Source: Pseudomonadales bacterium (GTDB lineage Bacteria; Pseudomonadota; Gammaproteobacteria; Pseudomonadales; Ketobacteraceae). Taken from it: a stretch of 64,000 nucleotides of DNA. The notes below the pieces were generated by a model that did not search any database, had not been told where the DNA came from, and saw only the letters and a list, made by a program, of their open reading frames with translations. The translations under genes were made by a program, and so were the position numbers. Below are positions 1 through 7,428 of the stretch, piece by piece (position 1 is the stretch's first letter; each line of letters begins with the position of its first letter). Where the stretch lies: contig JAGUVW010000003.1 of NCBI GenBank assembly GCA_020062665.1, positions 62,001 through 126,000 of the forward strand, read 5' to 3'.

Positions 1-2
1 CG

Positions 3-176
3 GAAGGTCTGACCCGCCCATTTGTGGTTGCTGCTCATGTGGGTGATGTGGCGGGCAAGATCAGCGGCGAACCTGCCAGCCAGCGTTACAACCGCGTGCC
101 CGAGCCCGGCAGCTTTGCACTGTTTGGCCTGGGTTTACTGGGACTGGCCCTGGTACGGCGCCAACTGAAGCACTGA
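3..176 (+). CDS. C-terminal end of a PEP-CTERM sorting-domain protein (partial)
   Basis: Only the last 57 codons are in the window, and the reading frame enters from the left edge. The tail carries the three parts of a PEP-CTERM signal: a VPEP motif, a hydrophobic helix rich in Leu and Gly (FALFGLGLLGLALV), and a short basic end (RRQLKH). Proteins of this class are exported, then cleaved and anchored or released by an exosortase (EpsH/XrtA family), usually in bacteria that make exopolysaccharide. A rho-independent terminator follows 18 bases after the stop. The function of the mature part cannot be told from this fragment. Confidence 0.88.
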   Translation, partial: EGLTRPFVVAAHVGDVAGKISGEPASQRYNRVPEPGSFALFGLGLLGLALVRRQLKH

Positions 177-194
177 TTTTTTCTCGACCTTGCC

Positions 195-218
195 GCCCCG
201 GAAACGGGGCTTTTTTTT
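195..218 (+). terminator. Rho-independent terminator after the PEP-CTERM gene
   Basis: A GC stem, GCCCCG at 195-200 with CGGGGC at 205-210, closes a four-base GAAA loop and is followed by eight T residues. It lies just past the stop codon of the PEP-CTERM protein. The rest of the stretch up to 318 shows no gene. Confidence 0.9.
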
Positions 219-318
219 GCCTGGCGTGACCGCACTGGTACTTCGGCCACGATGACTGATGGGCTGCGCACACGTGTGCGCCATCGAGGTTGAACTCAGA
301 ACAGCCCGCTGCAGGGAA

Positions 319-687
319 TCAGGCTGCTGCATCCTCGGCGCTGCCAACTGACGTGTCTGCCGAGGATGCGGGAGCGTGTCCAGCGCCGGCTTCAGCTTCA
401 TGCCCGACAGCATTCGCTGGCGCGCTTCCCGACTCCGCCAGCAATTCCGGCTGCTGCGGATCGGGCCCCAGTTCAAGCACAATCGGGCGGCCCTTGTCGT
501 CCAGCGCCAGCTCCACCACCTTGCCGCGCAGCTCGATGTCCTTGGAATTGATTTCGATCAGATGGTTGAGGGCCTGGTCGAACCAGGGCTGGTGAAACAG
601 CATGCTGGTATCCCGCCCGGACACCCACTCGCCCTTGCGCGTCAGGTACTGGCCCAGCTGGTTGCGAATGACATATGCCTCTGTCAT
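319..687 (-). CDS. Hypothetical protein, 122 aa
   Basis: A small protein of unknown function. The ATG at 687 is preceded by a strong GGGGGAA ribosome-binding site eight bases upstream, which decides the start over an upstream in-frame Met. The first 75 residues look like a compact folded domain (QLGQYLTRKGEWVSGRD, then an acidic/hydrophobic segment ending near IVLELG). The remaining 45 residues are a low-complexity Ala/Gly/Ser/Glu tail that is probably disordered. It sits 77 bases upstream of the end of the ubiI-like gene on the same strand. That gene's products do not suggest a job for it, and I do not recognise a family. Confidence 0.7.
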   Translation of the reverse strand: MTEAYVIRNQLGQYLTRKGEWVSGRDTSMLFHQPWFDQALNHLIEINSKDIELRGKVVELALDDKGRPIVLELGPDPQQPELLAESGSAPANAVGHEAEAGAGHAPASSADTSVGSAEDAAA

Positions 688-764
688 GAAATTCCCCCGA
701 TGCGGTGTTGCGGTTGGAGACGATGCGCAGCGCGCCACCGTGCCGCTGCACATTCAAAATACTA

Positions 765-2021
765 TCAAAAATCCGCGATCAATCCAGGTTGCGCCAGTGC
801 CGGCAGATCACCCTCCAGCCCCATCGCCCGCTGCAGGATCTGCTGTTTGATCAGCGTGTGGCGGTTGAAGAACGCCATGCCCAGATTGCGCGCCACCTGC
901 AGTGGCGGAATCGACGTGCCGAACAGACGCTTGAAGCCTTCCATCACCGACATCATCAGCAGGTTGTCGGCCTTGCGCCGGCGCTGGTAACGGCGCAGCA
1001 CGCTGAAATCACCGATGGGCAGACCTTTCTCATGGGCGTGGAGAATTTCCTCCGCCAGCACCGCCGCATCGAGAAAACCCAGATTGATGCCCTGCCCCGC
1101 CAGCGGATGAATGGTGTGGGCGGCGTCGCCAATCAGCGCGACGCCGGGCAGCACGTAATCCACCGCGTGATTCTGGGTGAGCGGGAAACAGAAGCGTTTG
1201 TCAGCGGCGATCACCTTGCCCAGGCGCTGTTCAAATGCGGCGCCCAGTTGCTGGCAGAACGCGGCATCGTCCAGCGTCATGATCCGTTGCGCGTCGGCGG
1301 AGGTGAGCGACCAGACGATGGAGCTGATGCAGGATCGCTTGCTGTTCGTAAGCTCCCGCAGCGGCAGAAACGCTAGCGGCCCGGTGTCACGAAAAATCTG
1401 CCGCGCGACATTGTCGTGGGGCTGCTCGGTGGTGACGGTGGTGACGATCGCGCTCTGGCCATAGGCCCAGGTGCGGCAGCGGAAACCCAGCTGGTCGCGC
1501 ACTTTCGACTGGGCACCGTCGGCACCGATCAGCAGCGTCGGCACGATTTCGCAGCCGTCACTGAGCAGCACTTTCCACGCAGCGTCACCGCCATTTTCAT
1601 TTTCCAGAATCCGTGCCAGCGCGAGCTTGCGGAATTCCACGTTGGCGCACTGTTGCAGAAGCGCGAACAGGCAATGCGTTGTGACACGGTTTTCCACCAG
1701 ATGCCCCAGGTGGGTGACGCCGCTTTCCTCGGCACCGAACTGGATATTGCCGGTGCCGTTGGCATCCCACACATCCATGCCGGTGAACGCGGCCACACGG
1801 TGCGCGGTCATTGCATCCCACACACCGAGTTTGCGCAGAATATTTTCCGACGCATGAGTGAGCGCGCTGACACGGGGATCGAACGTAGCGGGCCACTGCT
1901 CCGGCGCAGGTGGCGCATGGGGATCGACCACCAGAATCTGCAGATCCGCTTCCGCCAGCGCGCAGGCCAGAGTCAAACCCGCCATGCCGGCGCCGATGAT
2001 GAGCACATCCGGTTGTGTCAT
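765..2021 (-). CDS. ubiI: UbiI/VisC-type FAD-dependent ubiquinone-biosynthesis hydroxylase
   Basis: A 418-residue flavoprotein monooxygenase of the UbiH/UbiF/UbiI/COQ6 family, which hydroxylates the polyprenyl-phenol ring during aerobic ubiquinone synthesis. An N-terminal Rossmann FAD site is visible (GAGMAGL, residues 10-16), as are the second FAD motif ADGAQSKVR and the family signature GDAAHTIHPLAGQG near residue 295. It follows ubiH with an ATGA overlap, so the two are translationally coupled, and pepP lies upstream. The order pepP-ubiH-ubiI matches the enterobacterial operon, and that is why I name this member UbiI. Sequence alone does not separate UbiI from UbiF with certainty. Confidence 0.85.
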   Translation of the reverse strand: MTQPDVLIIGAGMAGLTLACALAEADLQILVVDPHAPPAPEQWPATFDPRVSALTHASENILRKLGVWDAMTAHRVAAFTGMDVWDANGTGNIQFGAEESGVTHLGHLVENRVTTHCLFALLQQCANVEFRKLALARILENENGGDAAWKVLLSDGCEIVPTLLIGADGAQSKVRDQLGFRCRTWAYGQSAIVTTVTTEQPHDNVARQIFRDTGPLAFLPLRELTNSKRSCISSIVWSLTSADAQRIMTLDDAAFCQQLGAAFEQRLGKVIAADKRFCFPLTQNHAVDYVLPGVALIGDAAHTIHPLAGQGINLGFLDAAVLAEEILHAHEKGLPIGDFSVLRRYQRRRKADNLLMMSVMEGFKRLFGTSIPPLQVARNLGMAFFNRHTLIKQQILQRAMGLEGDLPALAQPGLIADF

Positions 2022-3232
2022 GAAACCTCCGGCAACTGGGTGGACACGCTGCGCCCCATGGCGTAACGGGCGACAAAGCGCTTGGTACCCTGCAGCGTGT
2101 CGAACAGCACCAACCCGCTGTTGCGCAACAGACTCAGCCAGGGATTGTGATTGCTGAACAGCTGGGTGAGCTTGTCGGAAAACTGGATGGTGTTGAACTG
2201 ATCCTGGTTGCGGCGCTGCAAATAACGTTGCAACAACTTGAAATCACCCCACGACTGCTGACGCTCCCGCGCGGCAAACAATGTCTGCACCAGCACCGCC
2301 ACATCGCGCATCGCCATATTGAGGCCCTGCCCCGCCACCGGATGCAGTCCGTGGGCCGCATTCCCCAGCACCACCACGTTGGGGCGGATCTGCTCGTCGG
2401 CCAGGGTCAGGCTTAGCGGATAACTGAAGCGCTTGCCGACTTTCACCAGTTGGCCAATGCTGCTGCCCGCCGCCTGTTCCAGCGCCCGCAGAAATTCATC
2501 GTCGGATGCCTCCATCAACTGTTGCGCCGTGTGCGGATCGTGGCACCAGGTGAGACCCAGACGGTTCTCGGTCTGCGGCAGAATGGCCAGCGGGCCGGTG
2601 GGGGTGAAACGTTCCAGCGCGATATTGTTGTGCGGTTTATCCGGCGTCACGGCGGTGACAATGGCCACCTGCTCGTAATCTGTTATCTGGGCACCAATGC
2701 CCAGCATCTGCCGCGTGTTCGACTGCGCACCATCGGCAATCACCACCAGCGGCGTGCGCACTTCACTGCCATCATCCAGCGTCGCGCGCATCTGCTCCTG
2801 TTCATAGTGCAGCGCCGTCACTTCCGCTGGCGCACGAAAATCCACATTGACGCAGCTGCGCAGATGCTGATAAAGAATCTTGCCGATCCAGCGGTTCTCG
2901 ATCACGTAGCCCAGCGCGCGCACCCGTTCTTCTTCCGCACGAATGACAGCACGGCCGAATCCGCCCTGGTTGGTAATATCGATGGTGGTGATGGGTTCCG
3001 CGTGCGGGCGCAGGGACTGCCAGAGGCCCAGCTGATCGAACACATGACAGGTGCCATTGGCCAGCGCGGTGTTGCGGGCATCGTAGCTGGGATGAAAATC
3101 GCCGTCCTGTTGCGGTGGCGGGAATTTTTCCACCACGCCGATGCGGATGGCAGGATCGCGCGCCAGACACGCAGCCAGCGACGCGCCTACCAACCCGCCG
3201 CCAATGATCAGAATGTCATAGATTGACTTCAC
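2018..3232 (-). CDS. ubiH: 2-octaprenyl-6-methoxyphenol hydroxylase UbiH
   Basis: A 404-residue FAD-dependent hydroxylase of ubiquinone biosynthesis. The N-terminal dinucleotide motif reads GGGLVG (about residues 11-16). The C-terminal flavin motif reads GNAAHGLHPVAGQG; the Asn in place of the usual Asp is typical of UbiH as opposed to UbiI/UbiF. The start is a GTG at 3232 that overlaps the pepP stop as GTGA, and the stop overlaps the ubiI ATG as ATGA, so three genes form a tightly coupled operon. The frame stays open upstream inside pepP, but the family's N-terminus begins exactly at this GTG. Confidence 0.92.
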   Translation of the reverse strand: MKSIYDILIIGGGLVGASLAACLARDPAIRIGVVEKFPPPQQDGDFHPSYDARNTALANGTCHVFDQLGLWQSLRPHAEPITTIDITNQGGFGRAVIRAEEERVRALGYVIENRWIGKILYQHLRSCVNVDFRAPAEVTALHYEQEQMRATLDDGSEVRTPLVVIADGAQSNTRQMLGIGAQITDYEQVAIVTAVTPDKPHNNIALERFTPTGPLAILPQTENRLGLTWCHDPHTAQQLMEASDDEFLRALEQAAGSSIGQLVKVGKRFSYPLSLTLADEQIRPNVVVLGNAAHGLHPVAGQGLNMAMRDVAVLVQTLFAARERQQSWGDFKLLQRYLQRRNQDQFNTIQFSDKLTQLFSNHNPWLSLLRNSGLVLFDTLQGTKRFVARYAMGRSVSTQLPEVS

Positions 3233-4575
3233 GCCGCCTTCTTCTTCCGTTTCGGCTTGACCTTCGCCATCAGCGCCTCGATTTCGTCGGGATCTTTCGG
3301 TGCGGCGGCGGTGAGAATCTTGCGACCCTTTTCCGTCACCAGCACATCGTCCTCGATGCGGATGCCGATACCGCGCCACTTGGAATCGACGGTGTCATCG
3401 TCCGCCGCCACATACAGGCCCGGCTCCACGGTGAGTACCATGCCCGGCTCCAGCACGCGCCATTCGTCGCCCACCTTGTAATCGCCCACGTCATGCACGT
3501 CCATGCCCAGCCAGTGGCCGGTGCGATGCATGTAGAAACGGCGATAGGCTTCCGACGCAATCAGCTCATCCACTTTGCCCTGCAGCAAGCCCAGCTCCAC
3601 CAGACCTTTCACCAGCTCCTTCAGCGCTGCCTCATGAGGCTCGTTCCAGTGATTGCCCGGCTTCACCGCTCTGATCGCCGCCAGCTGCGCTTTCAGCACC
3701 ACGTCATACAAAGCACGCTGCTCGCGGGAAAATTTGCCATTCACCGGAAACGTGCGCGTGATGTCCGCTGCGTAATGCTGGTATTCAGCACCGGCGTCGA
3801 TCAGCACCAGATCGCCGTCCTTCAGTTCGCAATCGTTGTCAATGTAATGCAGCACGCAGGCATTGGCGCCGCCGCCGACGATGCTGGAATAAGCCGGAAA
3901 ACGGCTGCCCTCGCGGGAAAATTCGTGCAGGAATTCCGCCTCCAGCTGGAACTCCATCATGCCTGGCCGGCATTTTTCCATCGCCCGCAGGTGTGCATTC
4001 GCGGTGATGTCGGCAGCCTTCTGCATTACCTTGATTTCCGCCGGGCTCTTGAACAGGCGCATGTCATGCAGCAGATGATCCAGCGCGATGAATTCGCCTG
4101 GCGGATGGGCACCACTGCGCACCTTGGCGCGGATGGTGTTCACCCAGTTCATCACATGGCGATCGAACTCCGCATCGCGGCCCATCTGGTAATAAACGCG
4201 CTCGCGGCCTTCAATCAGGCCCGGCAGAATTTCATCGAGATCACCGATGGGGAAAGCGTCATCCGCGCCGAAATCCTTCACCGCGCCTTCCGGCCCGGCG
4301 CGGAAACCATTCCAGATTTCCATGGCGCGGTCACGCTCGCGGCAGAACAACACATATTCACCGTGCGGACGGCCAGGAATCAGTACCAACACCGCTTCCG
4401 GCTCGGGGAATCCACTCAGATAGAAAAAGTCACTGTCCTGGCGGTAGGGATATTCGGTATCGCGGCTGCGGGTACGGGCGGGAGCGGCCGGCACGATGGC
4501 GATACTGTTAGGTTCCATCTGATCCATCAATTCACGGCGGCGGGCGGCAAATTCTTTCTTGCTGAGCATGGACAT
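3229..4575 (-). CDS. pepP: Xaa-Pro aminopeptidase PepP
   Basis: A cytosolic di-manganese aminopeptidase P that removes an N-terminal residue preceding proline. About 448 residues long, it aligns over its whole length with E. coli PepP. Visible landmarks are the EYPYRQDSDFFYLSGF segment near the N-terminus, metal ligands in LVLIDAGAEY and AADITRTFPV, the catalytic His in GHWLGMDVHD, and ligand glutamates in VEPGLY and GIRIEDD. The tail is Lys-rich. I chose the ATG at 4575, about ten bases after GAAGGTG; a TTG at 4581 and an ATG at 4569 are alternatives. It is the first of the pepP-ubiH-ubiI block and starts 31 bases after a ygfB-family gene. Confidence 0.95.
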   Translation of the reverse strand: MSMLSKKEFAARRRELMDQMEPNSIAIVPAAPARTRSRDTEYPYRQDSDFFYLSGFPEPEAVLVLIPGRPHGEYVLFCRERDRAMEIWNGFRAGPEGAVKDFGADDAFPIGDLDEILPGLIEGRERVYYQMGRDAEFDRHVMNWVNTIRAKVRSGAHPPGEFIALDHLLHDMRLFKSPAEIKVMQKAADITANAHLRAMEKCRPGMMEFQLEAEFLHEFSREGSRFPAYSSIVGGGANACVLHYIDNDCELKDGDLVLIDAGAEYQHYAADITRTFPVNGKFSREQRALYDVVLKAQLAAIRAVKPGNHWNEPHEAALKELVKGLVELGLLQGKVDELIASEAYRRFYMHRTGHWLGMDVHDVGDYKVGDEWRVLEPGMVLTVEPGLYVAADDDTVDSKWRGIGIRIEDDVLVTEKGRKILTAAAPKDPDEIEALMAKVKPKRKKKAA

Positions 4576-4606
4576 CTGCAAAAGACACCTTCAACAGGAG
4601 GGACGA

Positions 4607-5188
4607 TCAATGAATGGTAGCATCCGGCGGAATCAGCTGATCCCGCGTCAGGGCAAATTCGGTGAACAGCATCAGCGCCGCCATGCGCACATATTCCAGC
4701 ACTTCGAAATAGGCGTTCTCGCCCATCTCCTCTTCCTCGATTTCGGTGTCCACCTGGCTGATCTGCTGCAGATCGCGCAGCGCCATCAGGCAGTCCTCGC
4801 TGAAATCGTCCTTGCTGCGCTCGCCGGTGGTGCCGAATCCCGCCAGAAAACCCGAGCACCATTCCGCCAGCGCGGCCAGGCGGGTTTCCAGGGGATCTTC
4901 GTCGTCGGGCAGGATGGGCATGAAGTTGAACTGGTCATCCAACAGCTCGGTCAGGGTCAGGTTGCGCAGCTCGAAGAACCACTCGCGGGAATCCTCCCAG
5001 GGCTCCCGCTTTACCCCCAGATTGGGCAGAAACAGCTTGAGCCAGGCCACACCGTCCACCTTGAGGCCACCACTCAGCTGGCCGCACAGGATGCCGTGCG
5101 CCTCCGAGGGGGTTGCCAGGGCCTGGATCTTGCCCAGTTCGGCTTCCAGTTCGTAGTAGTCAAGAACGTCTTCGGGTTGCAGGGACAT
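4607..5188 (-). CDS. ygfB: YgfB/YecA (UPF0149) family protein
   Basis: A 193-residue acidic protein of the UPF0149 family, found upstream of pepP in many gammaproteobacteria. Typical features are the GILCGQLSGG segment, the WCSGFLAGFG motif and a C-terminal acidic helix followed by EYVRMAALMLFTEF. The family is small, helical and non-enzymatic as far as is known; a regulatory role has been described for YgfB in Pseudomonas. I chose the ATG at 5188 (MSLQPEDVLDYYELE) because the family starts there and the frame upstream has no similarity. It is divergent from the zapB-like/zapA pair. Confidence 0.88.
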   Translation of the reverse strand: MSLQPEDVLDYYELEAELGKIQALATPSEAHGILCGQLSGGLKVDGVAWLKLFLPNLGVKREPWEDSREWFFELRNLTLTELLDDQFNFMPILPDDEDPLETRLAALAEWCSGFLAGFGTTGERSKDDFSEDCLMALRDLQQISQVDTEIEEEEMGENAYFEVLEYVRMAALMLFTEFALTRDQLIPPDATIH

Positions 5189-5276
5189 GGTCTTTTCACG
5201 GAACAGTGACAGGATAGGGCATTGTAACACGCAGGGACTGGCTGCAAAGGCCGGGGACAGGCTAAGCTTGATGCGA

Positions 5277-5302
5277 GGCCCGGCGCGCAAATGTGCCGGG
5301 CC
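5277..5302. repeat. Perfect 8-bp inverted repeat upstream of the zapB-like gene
   Basis: GGCCCGGC at 5277-5284 pairs with GCCGGGCC at 5295-5302 across a ten-base loop. It lies in the 189-base divergent region between the ygfB and zapB-like starts. There is no U-tract, so it is a leader hairpin or an operator rather than a clear terminator. Confidence 0.5.
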
Positions 5303-5377
5303 GCCCTCCCTGGTCAACGGGGCTTCGTGTAGGATAACAAGAATGCCGACAGGCATCGGCAGGGGCGTTTCACACCT

Positions 5378-5593
5378 ATGAGCAGAATCGAGCAGCTTTT
5401 CAAGAATCTGGAGCACCACGTAGACGAGTACATCGAGCTGTGCGATGAGTACAAGCGCCACAACAAATCCCTGCGCGTCCGGGAAATCCAACTCACCGAG
5501 GAACGCGCCAACCTGATGAAGAAAAACGACATGGCCCGCACCAAGGTGGAGTCGATGATTTCACGCTTGAAGGCGCTGGAGCAGGATTCATGA
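5378..5593 (+). CDS. Small coiled-coil protein, ZapB-like, upstream of zapA
   Basis: A 71-residue, highly charged, almost wholly helical protein (RIEQLFKNLEHHVDEYIELC and onward) with heptad-like spacing typical of a coiled coil. Its stop codon overlaps the zapA start (ATGA), so the two are co-translated. Small coiled-coil proteins in this exact position in pseudomonads and relatives are annotated as a conserved family thought to act in cell division together with ZapA. I infer a ZapB-like role from position and coiled-coil character, not from direct similarity to E. coli ZapB. Confidence 0.75.
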   Translation: MSRIEQLFKNLEHHVDEYIELCDEYKRHNKSLRVREIQLTEERANLMKKNDMARTKVESMISRLKALEQDS

Positions 5594-5904
5594 GCACGCC
5601 ACAGGAAACCTTGCACGTCACCATTCTGGACCGGGATTACGGCGTTGCCTGCCCGGCGGAGGAAGTGGATGAACTCAAATCCTCCGCCCGCCTGCTGGAC
5701 GAACGCATGCGCGAAATCCGCAAGTCCGGCAAGATCGTCGGCGTCGAGCGCATCGCGGTGATGGCAGCACTGAACATCGCCCACGAGCTGATCAAGGCCC
5801 GCAACGAACTCAGCAATTACGATCGCATCACCGAAAAACACCTGTCCCGTCTCAACGACAAGATTGAGAAAGCCCTGGCAGCCGCGCGCCAGATGGATCT
5901 CTGA
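5590..5904 (+). CDS. zapA: Cell division protein ZapA
   Basis: A 104-residue ZapA homologue, the FtsZ-ring-associated protein that bundles FtsZ filaments at midcell. It shows the N-terminal globular part beginning with the TLHVTILDRDYGVACP strand pattern (ZapA usually has a VxILGREY-like segment here), followed by AARLLDERM-like and IAVMAALNIAHEL helices, then a C-terminal coiled coil. It is coupled to the preceding coiled-coil gene. The downstream neighbours, 6S RNA and then ygfA, are the classical zapA-ssrS-ygfA arrangement. Confidence 0.92.
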   Translation: MSTPQETLHVTILDRDYGVACPAEEVDELKSSARLLDERMREIRKSGKIVGVERIAVMAALNIAHELIKARNELSNYDRITEKHLSRLNDKIEKALAAARQMDL

Positions 5905-5958
5905 TCCGCCTAGCGCCATTCCAGCCAAATATCAACCACTCTATTTTCCCGCCAGCGC

Positions 5959-5986
5959 CTGACCCGCAGGGCAAATCCGTTATACT
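5959..5986 (+). promoter_or_regulatory. Sigma-70 promoter of 6S RNA
   Basis: A -10 hexamer TATACT at 5981-5986 is preceded by CTGACC at 5959-5964 as a -35 element with a 16-base spacer. Transcription would begin near 5993, which matches the 5' end of the 6S structure. Confidence 0.7.
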
Positions 5987-5992
5987 GAAGGC

Positions 5993-6180
5993 TCAGCCCC
6001 CTGCGCTGTTTGCGTTCCGGCTTACGTCCCTGAGCCGATGCTTTTTTGAAACAGGGTGCTTTGGTTGTGGTGGGAGTGCAGGTCCGCTTGACGGAAAGCC
6101 CAAAGCCACACAGAGGCGCCCACCTTGAACCTTGGGTTCAAGGGCTGACGTCGGTAGCGGCAGAACGGGGGGTTCTTCTT
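5993..6180 (+). ncRNA. ssrS: 6S RNA (ssrS)
   Basis: A structural RNA of about 185 nt that mimics an open promoter and binds the sigma-70 RNA polymerase holoenzyme in stationary phase. Evidence: its position between zapA and ygfA; the conserved GTCCCTGAGCCGAT segment near the 5' end; the CACCTTGAACC...GGTTCAAGGG hairpin (6120-6143) shared with E. coli 6S; and a closing stem between CCCCCTGCGCTG near the 5' end and GGCAGAACGGGGGG near 6160-6172. A T-rich run (TTCTTCTTTTT) follows. Ends are estimated to within about five bases. Confidence 0.88.
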
Positions 6181-6197
6181 TTTCCAGGATTCGTGTT

Positions 6198-6884
6198 GTG
6201 ACTGTTGCACCGCATCAACCCCACTCCGAACCTCATTTGCCCAAGTCACTGGCCCAGGACATCGGCGCCACGACACCCCAACCTGCCCATGCACCGGGCA
6301 AAAGCCAGTTGCGTAAAATCCTGCGCCAGCGCCGCCGCACACTCTCACGCCAGCAGCAGAAAACCGCTTCCATGGGCCTGTGCCGCCAGATTGCGCGCCT
6401 GCCCGTGTTCATGAACAGCCGACGCATCGCCGCCTACATTCCCAACGATGGTGAAATCAGCGCCCAGCCCCTGATCGAACTGGCCTGGCGCCTGGGCAAG
6501 CAGGTCTATCTGCCGGTGCTGCATCCGTTCCGCAAGGGTTACCTGTTTTTCATGGAGCATCTGCCGGACCAGCCCCTGGCACTGAACAAATTCGGCATCC
6601 CCGAACCTCTGTGCGACCACGACAGCCGGGTGCCGGCCTGGACCCTGGATCTGGTGCTGACACCGCTGGTGGGATTCGACGAACAAGGCAATCGCATGGG
6701 CATGGGCGGCGGCTTTTACGACCGCACCTTCGCTTTCATGGAAACCGGACACACGCCAAGACGGCCCCGCCTGGTAGGCGTTGCACACGAATGTCAGAAG
6801 GTGGAAACGCTGCCCTGTGAACGGTGGGATATTGCGATGGATTTCATTGCAACGGAACGGCAGCTTTACGGACTTTCCCTCTGA
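6198..6884 (+). CDS. ygfA: 5-formyltetrahydrofolate cyclo-ligase
   Basis: An ATP-dependent enzyme that converts 5-formyl-THF to 5,10-methenyl-THF, recycling folate. The family signature GMGGGFYDR (here MGMGGGFYDRTF) is visible, along with the N-terminal basic substrate/ATP segment (KSQLRKILRQRRRTLS) and IAAYIPNDGEIS. The start is uncertain. I chose the GTG at 6198 because an AGGAT ribosome-binding site sits nine bases upstream; it gives a 228-residue protein with about 35 residues before the conserved domain. The gene directly follows 6S RNA, with which ygfA is normally co-transcribed. Confidence 0.9.
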   Translation: MTVAPHQPHSEPHLPKSLAQDIGATTPQPAHAPGKSQLRKILRQRRRTLSRQQQKTASMGLCRQIARLPVFMNSRRIAAYIPNDGEISAQPLIELAWRLGKQVYLPVLHPFRKGYLFFMEHLPDQPLALNKFGIPEPLCDHDSRVPAWTLDLVLTPLVGFDEQGNRMGMGGGFYDRTFAFMETGHTPRRPRLVGVAHECQKVETLPCERWDIAMDFIATERQLYGLSL

Positions 6885-6918
6885 CACCGGACTACATAAC
6901 CGGCATCAGAGGTTTTGA

Positions 6919-7044
6919 TCAGCGGATAGAGAACTGACTGGCGACCATTTCCGGGTCGGGCTCGCCCTGCGTATAGGTGCTGGCCAACACACCCAAACCC
7001 AGTACCAGCATCAACACCAGCAGTAAATCGGGTTTCTTTTTCAT
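6919..7044 (-). CDS. Small single-span membrane peptide, 41 aa
   Basis: A short frame starting MKKKPD, followed by a hydrophobic stretch of about 15-17 residues rich in Leu/Val/Gly, then a polar tail (TYTQGEPDPEMVASQFSIR). A modest AGG lies upstream of the ATG. The pattern of a lysine cluster, a single helix and a short acidic tail is that of a real small membrane protein (N-in) or a short signal-anchored peptide. It lies between ygfA and the 384-base gene-free stretch at 7045-7428, and points away from that stretch. No function can be assigned. Confidence 0.6.
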   Translation of the reverse strand: MKKKPDLLLVLMLVLGLGVLASTYTQGEPDPEMVASQFSIR

Positions 7045-7253
7045 CTCGTGCCTCGTTAAACCTTGCAAGCATCCCTACAAGAAGCCGGCGAACTTATCCG
7101 GTACCGCCGGTTGGCAGCCATCCCCGACCTTGTTGTTGTAAGTGCACACTTCTCACGAAGTGGCGGCAGTCGGTGGGGCTAACCGTACAAATAACTGTAT
7201 AAACCGTGTAACAGTAGGGTAACTATAGATCACCGATTCCAACCAGCCAGCGC

Positions 7254-7277
7254 ATTTGTGAGTGACGGCTCACAAAT
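7254..7277. repeat. Perfect 9-bp inverted repeat, possible operator
   Basis: ATTTGTGAG at 7254-7262 and CTCACAAAT at 7269-7277 are separated by six bases. The arms resemble CRP half-sites, but the TGTGA and TCACA cores are eight apart instead of the usual six, so CRP/Vfr binding is doubtful. Confidence 0.55.
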
Positions 7278-7320
7278 CAAACACTTCGATTGGACACAAA
7301 CTGTTACAAGACCCATCAGT

Positions 7321-7349
7321 GGCGCCAAAACTAACACGGCGCCAAAACC
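7321..7349. repeat. Direct repeat GGCGCCAAAAC, 17-bp period
   Basis: GGCGCCAAAAC occurs at 7321 and again at 7338, about 1.6 helical turns apart. This could be a tandem regulator binding site. It lies in the untranscribed side of the gene-free stretch, close to the ilvA stop. Confidence 0.4.
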
Positions 7350-7428
7350 TTGAAAAGTACCACTGAAAAAAAGAATGAATCACTTCCCAAGTTGGAACAC
7401 TTTAGATCTATCAGGCACTTAAAAGAGG

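Larger units (their letters stand above)
7045..7428. other. Gene-poor 384-base intergenic region
   Basis: No convincing coding frame lies here. The stretch is more AT-rich than its surroundings and contains a 9-bp inverted repeat (7254-7277) and a direct repeat of GGCGCCAAAAC (7321 and 7338). It separates the start of the 41-aa peptide gene from the end of ilvA, so it probably holds the promoter and control sites of the peptide gene. Confidence 0.6.

Noticed and set aside
3223-4620. A 465-codon plus-strand frame opposite pepP
   Set aside because: Antisense to a well-conserved pepP. The translation is His/Gln/Arg-rich and shows no domain.
7257-7274. Possible CRP/Vfr site (TGTGA...TCACA)
   Set aside because: The two halves are separated by eight bases rather than the six that CRP needs, so I only list the inverted repeat.
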